From NCBI GenBank assembly GCA_016873375.1, contig VGXJ01000018.1, positions 1 to 13,647 of the forward strand: DNA of 13,647 bases, in the 5' to 3' direction. The first letter of the stretch is position 1. Each line of letters begins with the position of its first letter. The notes beneath the pieces were generated by a model, which made no database searches, was not told where the DNA came from, and saw only the letters and a list, made by a program, of their open reading frames with translations. A program made the translations under genes and the position numbers. This DNA is from Phycisphaerae bacterium (GTDB lineage: Bacteria > Planctomycetota > Phycisphaerae > Phycisphaerales > SM1A02). This document shows positions 6,396-12,848 of this stretch, one piece after another.

Positions 6396-6420
6396 TCGAC
6401 ACCGAACCCAGGAGCAACAC

Positions 6421-6819
6421 ATGAGCCTCCAAGACCTGACTGCCGACATGCTCACCCGCATCCGCAATGCGGTGAAGCAAAACCGCAAGAGCGTGACCTG
6501 CCTGAACAACAAGCTGAACCGCGGCATCCTCCAGGTGCTCGTGGACGAGGGCTACCTCGGCGGCTTCGAGGTCGTCGACGACGGCCGGCAGGGCGTGCTT
6601 CGCGTCGCCCTGAAGTACGGCGAGCGCGGCGAAAGCCTGATCCACCGCCTCGAGCGCGTCTCGAGCGTGGGTTGCCGCATCTACAAGGGCTGTGACTCGC
6701 TGCCGCGTCCGCAGCAGGGTCTCGGCATCGCCATCGTGAGCACGAGCCGCGGTGTCATGAGCGACCGCAAGGCGCGCGAGATGCGCGTGGGCGGCGAAGT
6801 CGTGGCCACCGTCAGCTGA
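6421..6819 (+). CDS. rpsH: 30S ribosomal protein S8
   Basis: S8 binds helix 21 of 16S rRNA and, in E. coli, represses the spc operon by binding near the start of rplE. The 132 residues are typical. The N-terminus DLTADMLTRIRNAVKQNRKS (5-24) and the C-terminal signature GLGIAIVSTSRGVMSDRKAR (about 100-119) are both clear. The final residues read GGEVVATVS, whereas many S8 proteins end in an aromatic residue. AGGAG at 6410-6414 lies 6 nt upstream of ATG 6421. No S8-like target hairpin was obvious upstream of rplE. Confidence 0.97.
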   Translation: MSLQDLTADMLTRIRNAVKQNRKSVTCLNNKLNRGILQVLVDEGYLGGFEVVDDGRQGVLRVALKYGERGESLIHRLERVSSVGCRIYKGCDSLPRPQQGLGIAIVSTSRGVMSDRKAREMRVGGEVVATVS

Positions 6820-6844
6820 ACCACCGGAACAACAGGAGCGAACC

Positions 6845-7408
6845 ATGTCACGCATCGGAAAGAAGTCGATCCCGGTCCCCGGCGGGGTGAAGGTCGCGGT
6901 CAACGCCGCCAGCCGCACCGTCAGCATCGAAGGGCCCAAGGGCAAGTCCAGCTTCGTCTACCGCCCCGAGGTGAAGGTGGCCTTCAGCGAGGCTGACAAG
7001 GCCATCACCTGCACGATCGATGACCCGGCGAAGATCGACCTCGGCAATCGTCGCGCCTACTGGGGCACCACCCGTGCGACCCTGAACAACATGGTCGCCG
7101 GCGTGACCAAGGGCTACGAGCGCAAGCTCGAGATCGTCGGCGTTGGCTGGGATGCCAAGGTCGCCGGCAAGAAGATCACCCTCAAGCTCGGCTACGCCGA
7201 CCCGATCGAGCTCGCCATCCCCGATGGCCTGACCGTTGCCGTCGATCAAGGCGTGAATGTCACCATCACCGGCATCGACCGCCAGAAGGTCGGCGCCTTC
7301 GCTTCGCTCATCCGCAGCAAGCGCAAGCCTGAGCCGTACAACGGCAAGGGCGTGAAGTACTCCGACGAAGTCATCCAGCGCAAGCAGGGCAAGGCCTTCG
7401 GCGCCTGA
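6845..7408 (+). CDS. rplF: 50S ribosomal protein L6
   Basis: L6 lies near the GTPase-associated region and the sarcin-ricin loop. The product is 187 residues, slightly above the usual 177. It starts MSRIGKKSIPVPGGVKV, then VSIEGPKGKSS (29-39), the central GTTRATLNNMVAGVTKGYER (residues 74-93), and the C-terminal L6 signature EPYNGKGVKYSDEVIQRKQG. The two-fold internal repeat of L6 is consistent with this order. AGGAG (6834-6838) ends 6 nt before ATG 6845. Confidence 0.97.
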   Translation: MSRIGKKSIPVPGGVKVAVNAASRTVSIEGPKGKSSFVYRPEVKVAFSEADKAITCTIDDPAKIDLGNRRAYWGTTRATLNNMVAGVTKGYERKLEIVGVGWDAKVAGKKITLKLGYADPIELAIPDGLTVAVDQGVNVTITGIDRQKVGAFASLIRSKRKPEPYNGKGVKYSDEVIQRKQGKAFGA

Positions 7409-7427
7409 TCCCACCGAGGAAACGACC

Positions 7428-7787
7428 ATGGACAAGTGCACCAAGAAGTTCGCCGCGCGTACCCGTCGCAAGAAGGGCCTGCGCAAGCGCATCCAAGGGA
7501 CGCCGGACCGTCCGCGTCTCACTGTCTTCCGTTCGCTCAAGCACATCTACGTGCAGGTGATCGACGACTACGCGGGCCGCACGCTCGCGAGCGCCAGCAC
7601 CCGCGATGTCGATGGCGCGGCACCGGGCGGCAACTCCACCGCTGCGGCGACCGTCGGCAAGGCCGTCGCCGAGCGCGCCATGAAGGCTGGCGTGCAGAAG
7701 GTCGTGTTCGACCGCAACGGTTTCCGATTCCATGGCCGCATCAAGGCCCTCGCCGAAGCGGCTCGCACCGCCGGCCTGCAGTTCTAA
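7428..7787 (+). CDS. rplR: 50S ribosomal protein L18
   Basis: L18 binds 5S rRNA together with L5 and L25 in the central protuberance. The 119 residues match the family. The basic N-terminal tail ARTRRKKGLRKRIQGTPDRP leads into RLTVFRSLKHIYVQVIDDYA. The block TVGKAVAERAMKAGVQKVVF and the end DRNGFRFHGRIKALAEAARTAGLQF (in two pieces) are diagnostic. GAGGA at 7416-7420 is 7 nt before ATG 7428. The stop is TAA. A 21-nt gap leads to rpsE. Confidence 0.97.
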   Translation: MDKCTKKFAARTRRKKGLRKRIQGTPDRPRLTVFRSLKHIYVQVIDDYAGRTLASASTRDVDGAAPGGNSTAAATVGKAVAERAMKAGVQKVVFDRNGFRFHGRIKALAEAARTAGLQF

Positions 7788-7808
7788 GCCAACCACCAAG
7801 GACCACCA

Positions 7809-8531
7809 ATGGCAGAGATGCTTGAAGACAACGGAACCGACGCCATCACCGTGGGCGTCTACCGAACCAGCTCCACGGTCGCCGGCGGACGCCGCTTCAG
7901 CTTCGCCGCACTCGTCGTCGTCGGCAACCGCCGCGGCGAAGTCGGCGTGGGCTACGCGAAGAGCAACCAGGTCCCGCAGGCGGTCGAGAAGGCCACCCGT
8001 GAGGCGCGCCGCAAGACCAAGCGCTACCCGATCCAGGCGACCACCGTGCCGCACACCGTCGAAGGCCGCTTCGGCGCATCGAAGGTGGTGCTGGTGCCGG
8101 CGAGCCCGGGAACGGGCATCAAGGCCGGCGCCGCCGTGCGTGCGGTTCTTGAACTGCTCGGTGTCAAGGATTGCCTGAGCAAGGCCTACGGCAGCAGCAA
8201 CCCGAAGAACCTGGTGAAGGCCACCTTCGATGCGCTGGCCATGCTGCAGACCCGTGAGCGCGCCGAAGCGCTGCGTGGCGTCACCCTTGGCACGACCGCC
8301 GTGGAAGATGCCATCGCGCGCGGCATGGCGTTCATGCCCAAGTCGTCGGGCGGCCCGCGCGCCCAAGCCCCGGTCAATACCGTCGGCGACGAGCGCCGTC
8401 GTGGCGGCCAGCGTGGCGGTCCCCGTGGTGGTGGTCGCCGATTCGATGGTGGCGAGGCCCCGGCTCCGGCCGCGGCTCCTGCCGCACCGGCTGCCGAAGC
8501 CCCTTCCGCCGATGCCCCTTCGGCAGGCTGA
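7809..8531 (+). CDS. rpsE: 30S ribosomal protein S5 with long low-complexity C-terminal tail
   Basis: S5 binds near the decoding site and the mRNA entry channel. The core, residues about 10-150, is normal: GGRRFSFAALVVVGNRRGEV (26-45), GVGYAKSNQVPQAVEKATRE, the S5 C-domain with VLVPASPGTGIKAGAAVRAV (95-114), LELLGVKDCLSKAYGSSNP, and TFDALAMLQTRE. The protein then continues to residue 240, against about 167-175 in most bacteria. Residues 151-180 look partly helical. Residues 197-215 are Arg/Gly-rich (RRRGGQRGGPRGGGRRFDGG) and 217-240 are Ala/Pro-rich. The reading frame stays in step to a TGA, with the rplO ribosome binding site downstream, so this is not an obvious frameshift. AAGGA at 7798-7802 is 6 nt before ATG 7809. 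Confidence 0.96.
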   Translation: MAEMLEDNGTDAITVGVYRTSSTVAGGRRFSFAALVVVGNRRGEVGVGYAKSNQVPQAVEKATREARRKTKRYPIQATTVPHTVEGRFGASKVVLVPASPGTGIKAGAAVRAVLELLGVKDCLSKAYGSSNPKNLVKATFDALAMLQTRERAEALRGVTLGTTAVEDAIARGMAFMPKSSGGPRAQAPVNTVGDERRRGGQRGGPRGGGRRFDGGEAPAPAAAPAAPAAEAPSADAPSAG

Positions 8532-8562
8532 TCCCGAACACGAACGAACACTGAATCCAAGC

Positions 8563-8569
8563 AGAGGAG
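8563..8569 (+). promoter_or_regulatory. Ribosome binding site that decides the rplO start
   Basis: AGAGGAG ends 10 nt before ATG 8580 and 13 nt before a second in-frame ATG at 8583. The first start is at the more usual distance. The 48-nt gap between rpsE and rplO holds only this site and a small direct repeat of GAACAC (8536-8541 and 8546-8551). No rpmD (L30) fits in it. Confidence 0.6.
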
Positions 8570-8579
8570 CGCAGCTCAC

Positions 8580-9023
8580 ATGATGATCCATGACATTACG
8601 AAGAAGGCCGGCGCGCACACCAAGCGCATGCGTCGCGGCCGCGGTGAAGGCTCCGGCATCGGTGGCACCAGCCGCCGCGGCCACAAGGGTGCCAAGAGCC
8701 GTGCAGGCTGGACCAGCCGCCCTGGCTACATGGGTGGTTCCACGCCGCTCATGCGTCGTTTCCCCAAGATCGGCTTCAAGAACGCCTTCGCCACCACCTA
8801 TGCGGTCGTGAACGTTTCGGATCTCGAGAAGCACTTCGACGCTGGCGCGCAGGTCGACGTGGACGCACTGGTCAAGGTTGGCCTCGTGCGCAATCGCAAG
8901 CTCCCGGTCAAGGTGCTCGGCACCGGCGACCTCGCCAAGAAGCTGTCGGTCACGGCCGGCAAGTTCTCGGAGACGGCCAAGGCCAAGATCGAGAAGGTCG
9001 GCGGCAGCGTCACCGTTGCGTGA
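8580..9023 (+). CDS. rplO: 50S ribosomal protein L15
   Basis: L15 is a late-assembling protein bound to 23S rRNA. The 147 residues are normal. The glycine- and arginine-rich N-terminus RMRRGRGEGSGIGGTSRRGH followed by KGAKSRAG is the L15 signature. The RRFPKIGFKNAF block and the C-terminal LPVKVLGTGDLAKKLSVTAG, ending KIEKVGGSVTVA, follow. Two ATGs stand together; 8580 is preferred on Shine-Dalgarno spacing. Usually rpmD (L30) lies between rpsE and rplO; it is missing here, as in several bacterial phyla. secY begins 10 nt after the stop. Confidence 0.96.
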   Translation: MMIHDITKKAGAHTKRMRRGRGEGSGIGGTSRRGHKGAKSRAGWTSRPGYMGGSTPLMRRFPKIGFKNAFATTYAVVNVSDLEKHFDAGAQVDVDALVKVGLVRNRKLPVKVLGTGDLAKKLSVTAGKFSETAKAKIEKVGGSVTVA

Positions 9024-9033
9024 TGCCCATCCC

Positions 9034-10446
9034 ATGCTGAGCGCCTTCCTGAACATCTTCCGCATCCCTGACCTGCGCAACCGCGTGCTGTTCACGCTGG
9101 GCATGCTGGTCATCTACCGCGTTGGATTCTGGATCCCGCTCATCGGGGTCGACCAGGCCGCGCTGTCGAACCTGGCCGAAAAGGCCACGGAAGATGCCAC
9201 GGGCTTCGGTCGCCTGCTCCAGTTCGCCAGCATCTTCTCGGGCGGCAGCCTGCAGCAGAGCACGGTGTTCGGCCTCGGCATCGCGCCGTACATCACGGCG
9301 TCGATCATCTTCCAGCTGCTCCAGACGGTCTATCCGCCGCTGGCCGCGCTCAAGAAGGAAGGCATGTCGGGCCAGCAGAAGGTCATGGAGTACACCCGCT
9401 ACGCCACCGTGGCGCTCTGCTTCGTGCAGGGCTTCATGTGGCTGGGCTACCTCTACAGCCAGAACCTGGTCGAGCCGCAGTATGTGTCGGGCGGCGGTCG
9501 CATGGTCTTCTACGTTTCGGGCGTCACGGCGCTCGTGGCTGGCAGCCTCTTCCTGATGTGGCTGGGCGAGCAGATCGACAAGTTCGGCATCGGCAACGGC
9601 ATCTCGATCATCCTGACCGCGGGCATCCTGGCACGCATGCCGGCCGCGATCCAGTGGCTGTTCGACAACTTCAACCCGAGCGTCCAGGCGTCCGACGGCA
9701 AGGTGGGGGCGCTGGGGCTGGTGCTTCTGGTCGCATGCTTTGTCGCGGTCGTCATGGGTGCGGTCATCATGACCGTGGCCACGCGGCGCATCCCGATCCA
9801 GCAGGCCAAGCACGTGTCCGGCCGTCGCATGTACGGTGGCGGTCGCCACTACCTGCCGCTGCGCCTGAACCACGCCGGCGTCATGCCGATCATCTTCGCC
9901 AGCAGCCTGATGATCTTCCCGAGCATGATCCTGGGATGGATCGCCAGCCTTGCCACCTCGGGTGGCTGGAGCCAGTGGCTCATCGAATCGACGGCCTTCC
10001 TTGCGCAGAACTTCCAGATGGGCGCGTACCCGTACGTGCTCGTCGAGATCGTGCTCATTTACGTCTTCAGCTACTTCTGGGTCACCATCCAGATGTCGCC
10101 TGAGGAGATGAGCAAGCAGCTCAAGGAACACGGCAGCTTCATTCCCAATGTGCGCCCGGGACCGCGCACCGCCGAGTACCTCGAGGATGTCATCAGCCGC
10201 ATCACCTATGTCGGCGCCGGCTTCCTCTGCGTCATCGCGATCATCCCCACGCTCGTCTCCGAGGCCTTCGGCGTGCCGCCGTATGTGAGCCAGTTCCTCG
10301 GCGGCACCGGCCTGCTCATCGTGGTGAGCGTCGCCCTCGACATCGTCCAGCGCCTGGAGGCGAACCTCCTCATGCGCAACTACTCGGGCTTCCTCAGCGA
10401 CGGCGCCCAGGACGGCCCGCGCATCCGGAGCGCCCGGGCGACCTGA
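9034..10446 (+). CDS. secY: Preprotein translocase subunit SecY
   Basis: SecY forms the protein-conducting channel of the Sec translocon with SecE and SecG in the cytoplasmic membrane. The product has 470 residues and ten predicted membrane segments, at roughly 15-37, 77-98, 121-142, 158-178, 183-205, 226-249, 281-305, 333-353, 388-410 and 417-437. The plug region FASIFSGGSLQQST (64-77) leads into GLGIAPYITASIIFQLL. IGNGISIILTAGI marks segment 5. The cytosolic loop with RRIPIQQAKHVSGRRMYGGG and the later KEHGSFIPNVRPG, both involved in ribosome and SecA contact, are present. ATG 9034 is 10 nt after rplO and matches the family N-terminus, but I see no Shine-Dalgarno before it. It is probably translated by coupling to rplO. 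adk and map, often next, are absent. Confidence 0.97.
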   Translation: MLSAFLNIFRIPDLRNRVLFTLGMLVIYRVGFWIPLIGVDQAALSNLAEKATEDATGFGRLLQFASIFSGGSLQQSTVFGLGIAPYITASIIFQLLQTVYPPLAALKKEGMSGQQKVMEYTRYATVALCFVQGFMWLGYLYSQNLVEPQYVSGGGRMVFYVSGVTALVAGSLFLMWLGEQIDKFGIGNGISIILTAGILARMPAAIQWLFDNFNPSVQASDGKVGALGLVLLVACFVAVVMGAVIMTVATRRIPIQQAKHVSGRRMYGGGRHYLPLRLNHAGVMPIIFASSLMIFPSMILGWIASLATSGGWSQWLIESTAFLAQNFQMGAYPYVLVEIVLIYVFSYFWVTIQMSPEEMSKQLKEHGSFIPNVRPGPRTAEYLEDVISRITYVGAGFLCVIAIIPTLVSEAFGVPPYVSQFLGGTGLLIVVSVALDIVQRLEANLLMRNYSGFLSDGAQDGPRIRSARAT

Positions 10447-10482
10447 GCCCTGCATCATTCCCGCACCACCACAAAGGAGCCC

Positions 10483-10701
10483 ATGCCCAAGGAAGACAAG
10501 ATCTCTCTCGAAGCCGAGGTGACGGAAGCGCTCCCGGACAGCAAGTTCCGGGTCAAGCTGCCGAACAACCAGGAGATCATCGCCTATGTGAGCGGCAAGA
10601 TGAGGAAGTTCTTCATCCGCATCACCCCCGGCGACCGGGTCACGGTCGAACTCAGCCCGTACGACATGACCAAGGGTCGGATCGTCTTCCGTCAGCAGTG
10701 A
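10483..10701 (+). CDS. infA: Translation initiation factor IF-1
   Basis: IF-1 binds the A site of the small subunit during initiation. The 72-residue product is the exact family length and a single S1-type OB fold. It reads MPKEDKISLEAEVTEALPDS, then KFRVKLPNNQEIIAYVSGKM, then RKFFIRITPGDRVTVELSPY and DMTKGRIVFRQQ. The start is fixed by homology. AAAGGAG (10473-10479) ends only 3 nt before ATG 10483, shorter than the 5-10 nt seen elsewhere in this window, which may tune its output. Position directly ahead of rpmJ is the usual one. Confidence 0.97.
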   Translation: MPKEDKISLEAEVTEALPDSKFRVKLPNNQEIIAYVSGKMRKFFIRITPGDRVTVELSPYDMTKGRIVFRQQ

Positions 10702-10739
10702 GCCCACTGGCCATCACAAGGAACCACACGGAGCACACC

Positions 10740-10856
10740 ATGAAAGTCCGAAGCAGCATCAAGCGCCGCACCAAGGATTGCCAGATCGTCATCCGCAAGG
10801 GCAAGCGCATCGTCATCAACAAGAAGAACCCCCGCCTGAAGCAGCGGCAGGGCTGA
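10740..10856 (+). CDS. rpmJ: 50S ribosomal protein L36, lacking the zinc ligands
   Basis: L36 is the smallest large-subunit protein and normally a CCCH zinc ribbon. The 38 residues run MKVRSSIKRRTKDCQIVIRK to NPRLKQRQG. In zinc-binding L36 the ligands are Cys11, Cys14, Cys27 and His33. Here these positions are T11, C14, N27 and L33, so only one ligand remains. The DCQIV.RKG and NPR.K..QG segments resemble the zinc-free L36 paralogue (YkgO type) of proteobacteria. GGAG at 10730-10733 is 6 nt before the ATG. The location between infA and rpsM is the standard place of the main L36 gene. No second copy is visible in the window. Confidence 0.95.
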   Translation: MKVRSSIKRRTKDCQIVIRKGKRIVINKKNPRLKQRQG

Positions 10857-10881
10857 ACGACCGAACCGAAAGGACCAGACC

Positions 10882-11259
10882 ATGCCACGTATCGCAGGCG
10901 TCGACATCCCCGAGAAGAAGAAGATCATCGTGTCCCTCCAGTATGTCCACGGTATCGGCCTGAAGGTCGCCACCGACATCCTGGGCAAGTGCGGCATCGA
11001 TCCGGATCGTCGCGCGCACACGCTGAATGACCAGGAACTCTCGGCAATCGCCGCCGAGATCGACGAGAGCCACCTCGTCGAGGGCGCCCTGCGCCGCCAG
11101 GTGCAGACGCAGATCCAGCGCCTGAAGGAAATCCACTCGTACCGCGGTGATCGTCACCGCAAGGGCCTCCCGGCCCGCGGCCAGCGCACCCGCACCAACT
11201 CCCGTACCCGCAAGGGCCGCAAGAAGACGGTCGCCGGCAAGAAGGGCGTGAAGGGCTGA
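10882..11259 (+). CDS. rpsM: 30S ribosomal protein S13
   Basis: S13 lies in the head of the small subunit, contacts the P-site tRNA and forms intersubunit bridges with L5. The product is 125 residues. It begins MPRIAGVDIPEKKKIIVSLQ, with the helix-two-turn-helix segment YVHGIGLKVATDIL (21-34). The C-terminal signature HSYRGDRHRKGLPARGQRTR (85-104) is followed by TNSRTRKGRKK and a basic tail. AAAGGA (10869-10874) is 7 nt before ATG 10882. It starts the alpha-operon part of the cluster, which lacks rpsD. Confidence 0.97.
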   Translation: MPRIAGVDIPEKKKIIVSLQYVHGIGLKVATDILGKCGIDPDRRAHTLNDQELSAIAAEIDESHLVEGALRRQVQTQIQRLKEIHSYRGDRHRKGLPARGQRTRTNSRTRKGRKKTVAGKKGVKG

Positions 11260-11289
11260 TCCGGCCCCGAGCCCCCCAAGGAACACACC

Positions 11290-11664
11290 ATGGCTACCAA
11301 GAAAAAGGTCCGCAAGAACGTCGTCAAGGGCATCGTGCACGTGCACGCGTCCTTCAACAACACCATCGTCACCATCACCGACCTCAACGGCGAGACGGTG
11401 GCGTGGGACTCGGCTGGCACGGCCGGTTTCAAGGGCGCCCGCAAGGCGACCCCGTTCGCCGCCAGCCGCGCGAGCGAACGCGCTGCCAGCAAGGCCAAGC
11501 GCGTCGGCATGCGCGAGTGCGATGTCCGCGTGAAGGGCCCCGGTCCTGGCCGCGAGAGCGCCGTGACCGCCCTGGGTGCGGCGGGCCTGCGCGTGCTCAC
11601 CATCGAAGACCACACCGGCGTACCCCACAACGGCTGCCGAGCGCCCAAGAAGCGGCGTATGTAA
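11290..11664 (+). CDS. rpsK: 30S ribosomal protein S11
   Basis: S11 binds the platform of the small subunit near the mRNA exit. The 124 residues are typical. Blocks: GIVHVHASFNNTIVTITDLN (14-33), FKGARKATPFAASRASERAA (47-66), VRVKGPGPGRESAVTAL (80-96) and the end HTGVPHNGCRAPKKRRM. The PHNG site, where an Asn is modified to isoaspartate in E. coli S11, is kept. AAGGA (11278-11282) is 7 nt before the ATG. The stop is TAA. rpsD (S4) would normally follow; instead there is a 149-nt non-coding gap. Confidence 0.97.
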   Translation: MATKKKVRKNVVKGIVHVHASFNNTIVTITDLNGETVAWDSAGTAGFKGARKATPFAASRASERAASKAKRVGMRECDVRVKGPGPGRESAVTALGAAGLRVLTIEDHTGVPHNGCRAPKKRRM

Positions 11665-11813
11665 TCCTCGTGGCGCGTCCGCTACACTGATTCGTCCATC
11701 TTTTCCTGCCTCACCGAAGGGGCTCGGTCCGCCCGGCAGCGGACTGGAGCATCCGATCGAGGCAGGCTGACCGGTCCCGAAGAACCTGTCCTGCCGGACC
11801 TTGGAGACTCACC
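11665..11813 (+). promoter_or_regulatory. Foldable rpoA leader with mutually exclusive pairings
   Basis: This 149-nt gap has no gene. CCTGCCTC (11705-11712) pairs perfectly with GAGGCAGG (11759-11766). Between them lies a hairpin of 6 perfect pairs, GTCCGC/GCGGAC (11727-11732/11739-11744), extendable to 9 with wobbles, and a competing ACCGA/TCGGT hairpin (11713-11717/11724-11728). The GGCAGG at 11761-11766 can instead pair with a second CCTGCC at 11790-11795. In that state GGTCC (11773-11777) could pair with GGACC (11796-11800), giving an H-type pseudoknot just before the Shine-Dalgarno GGAG (11803-11806). The E. coli alpha operon is controlled by S4 at a pseudoknot, but upstream of rpsM, and rpsD is absent here. 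Function is inferred. Confidence 0.4.
11683..11688 (+). promoter_or_regulatory. Possible -10 element of an rpoA promoter
   Basis: TACACT in the context GCTACACTGATTC resembles a sigma-70 -10 box (TANNNT). No good -35 is seen at 16-18 nt upstream; the best hexamer there is TGTAAT (11660-11665). If used, transcription would start near 11695, just before the foldable leader. Weak evidence from sequence alone. Confidence 0.25.
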
Positions 11814-12821
11814 ATGCACATCCGTTGGCGCGGCCTTGAACTTCCTGCCGCCGTCCTCGTTGATCCCGCCTCGCGCACCGAAACCTTCGGCCGCTTCGTG
11901 GCCGAGCCATTCGAGCGTGGCTTCGGCACCACCATCGGCAACAGCATTCGCCGCATCCTGCTCTCGAGCCTCGAGGGTGCTGCGGTCACCAGCGTGCAGA
12001 TCGGCGGCGTGTCGCACGAGTTCAGCACGATCCCCGGCGTCCTCGAGGACGTGACCGAGATCCTGCTGAACTGCAAGGACCTGATCGTGGACATGGACGG
12101 CGACGAATCGCAGGTCCTGCGTCTGCGCGCCAAGGGCAAGGGTGCCATCACTGCCGAGCACATCGAGTGCCCGACCGGCGTGATGATCGTGAACAAGAGT
12201 CGCCACATCGCCACGCTCACCGGCGACGTGTCGCTCGACATTCAGCTCACCGTCGAGCGCGGCCGTGGCTACCAGCCCGCCAGCGAGCAGTACACCAACG
12301 GCCAGGAACAGGTGGTCGGCGTGATCCCGATCGATGCGATCTTCAGCCCGGTGCAGCGCGTGCGCTACCGCGTCGAGGCCACCCGTGTCGGCCAGCGCAC
12401 GAACTACGACAAGTTGATCCTCGACGTGTGGACCAACGGCACCGTGACGCCGGAAATGGCCGTGGTCGAGGCCGCCAAGATCATGCGCAAGCACCTCAAT
12501 CCGTTCGTGCAGTACGCCACGGCGGGTGAGACCCTCGCAGCCCAGGGTATCGGTGCCGAGACCGCGAGCGAGGAAGAACTCTTCCGCAAGCTCTCGATGC
12601 CGGTCACTGGCCTCGAGCTCGGCGTGCGATCGAGCAACTGCCTTGAGAGCGCTCAGGTTCGCTTCGTGCACGAACTCGTCACCCGCACCATCGACGATCT
12701 GCTCCAGATCCGCGCCTTCGGCAAGACCAGCCTGCGCGAGGTCGAGGACAAGCTCGCCGAGCATGGCCTGAGCCTCGGCATGCGCCTGCCCGAGGGCTTC
12801 ACCCCCACGGTCCAGGCCTAA
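11814..12821 (+). CDS. rpoA: DNA-directed RNA polymerase subunit alpha
   Basis: Alpha dimerises to start RNA polymerase assembly and its C-terminal domain binds UP elements and activators. The 335 residues match the family. The N-terminal domain (about 1-230) has EPFERGFGTTIGNSIRRILL (31-50) and SSLEGAAVTSVQIGGVSHEF (51-70), then STIPGVLEDVTEILLN. A linker lies at about 235-263. The C-terminal domain (about 264-326) reads TGLELGVRSSNCLESAQV, then HELVTRTIDDLLQIRAFGKT and SLREVEDKLAEHGLSLGMRL. Arg272, Asn275 and Cys276 match the DNA-contact region of E. coli (R265, N268, C269), so UP-element binding should be retained. GGAG (11803-11806) is 7 nt before ATG 11814. The stop is TAA. Confidence 0.97.
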   Translation: MHIRWRGLELPAAVLVDPASRTETFGRFVAEPFERGFGTTIGNSIRRILLSSLEGAAVTSVQIGGVSHEFSTIPGVLEDVTEILLNCKDLIVDMDGDESQVLRLRAKGKGAITAEHIECPTGVMIVNKSRHIATLTGDVSLDIQLTVERGRGYQPASEQYTNGQEQVVGVIPIDAIFSPVQRVRYRVEATRVGQRTNYDKLILDVWTNGTVTPEMAVVEAAKIMRKHLNPFVQYATAGETLAAQGIGAETASEEELFRKLSMPVTGLELGVRSSNCLESAQVRFVHELVTRTIDDLLQIRAFGKTSLREVEDKLAEHGLSLGMRLPEGFTPTVQA

Positions 12822-12848
12822 GGCCAAAGAACACCCCAAGGAGTCATC

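Noticed and set aside
8460..8531. S5 tail as a frameshift product or separate small gene
   Set aside because: The frame is continuous from the S5 core, the tail is biased in composition as in many flexible tails, and the next gene has its own ribosome binding site. No evidence of a frameshift was found.
8536..8551. Direct repeat GAACAC in the rpsE-rplO gap
   Set aside because: Only two short copies; no spacer regularity and no link to a known element.
8878..9033. Upstream extension of secY into rplO
   Set aside because: The open frame continues upstream only because of codon bias; SecY homology begins at MLSAFLNIFRIP, at ATG 9034.
7371..9113. Long open frame of 580 codons on the minus strand
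   Set aside because: It lies opposite rplR, rpsE and rplO, has no recognisable domain, and arises from the GC-rich third codon positions. The same holds for the minus-strand frames at 9010-10707, 1485-2462 and 2791-3876.
11769..11776. GACCGGTC palindrome as an operator
   Set aside because: An 8-base palindrome is expected by chance in GC-rich sequence, and its bases are better explained by the possible GGTCC/GGACC pairing in the leader.
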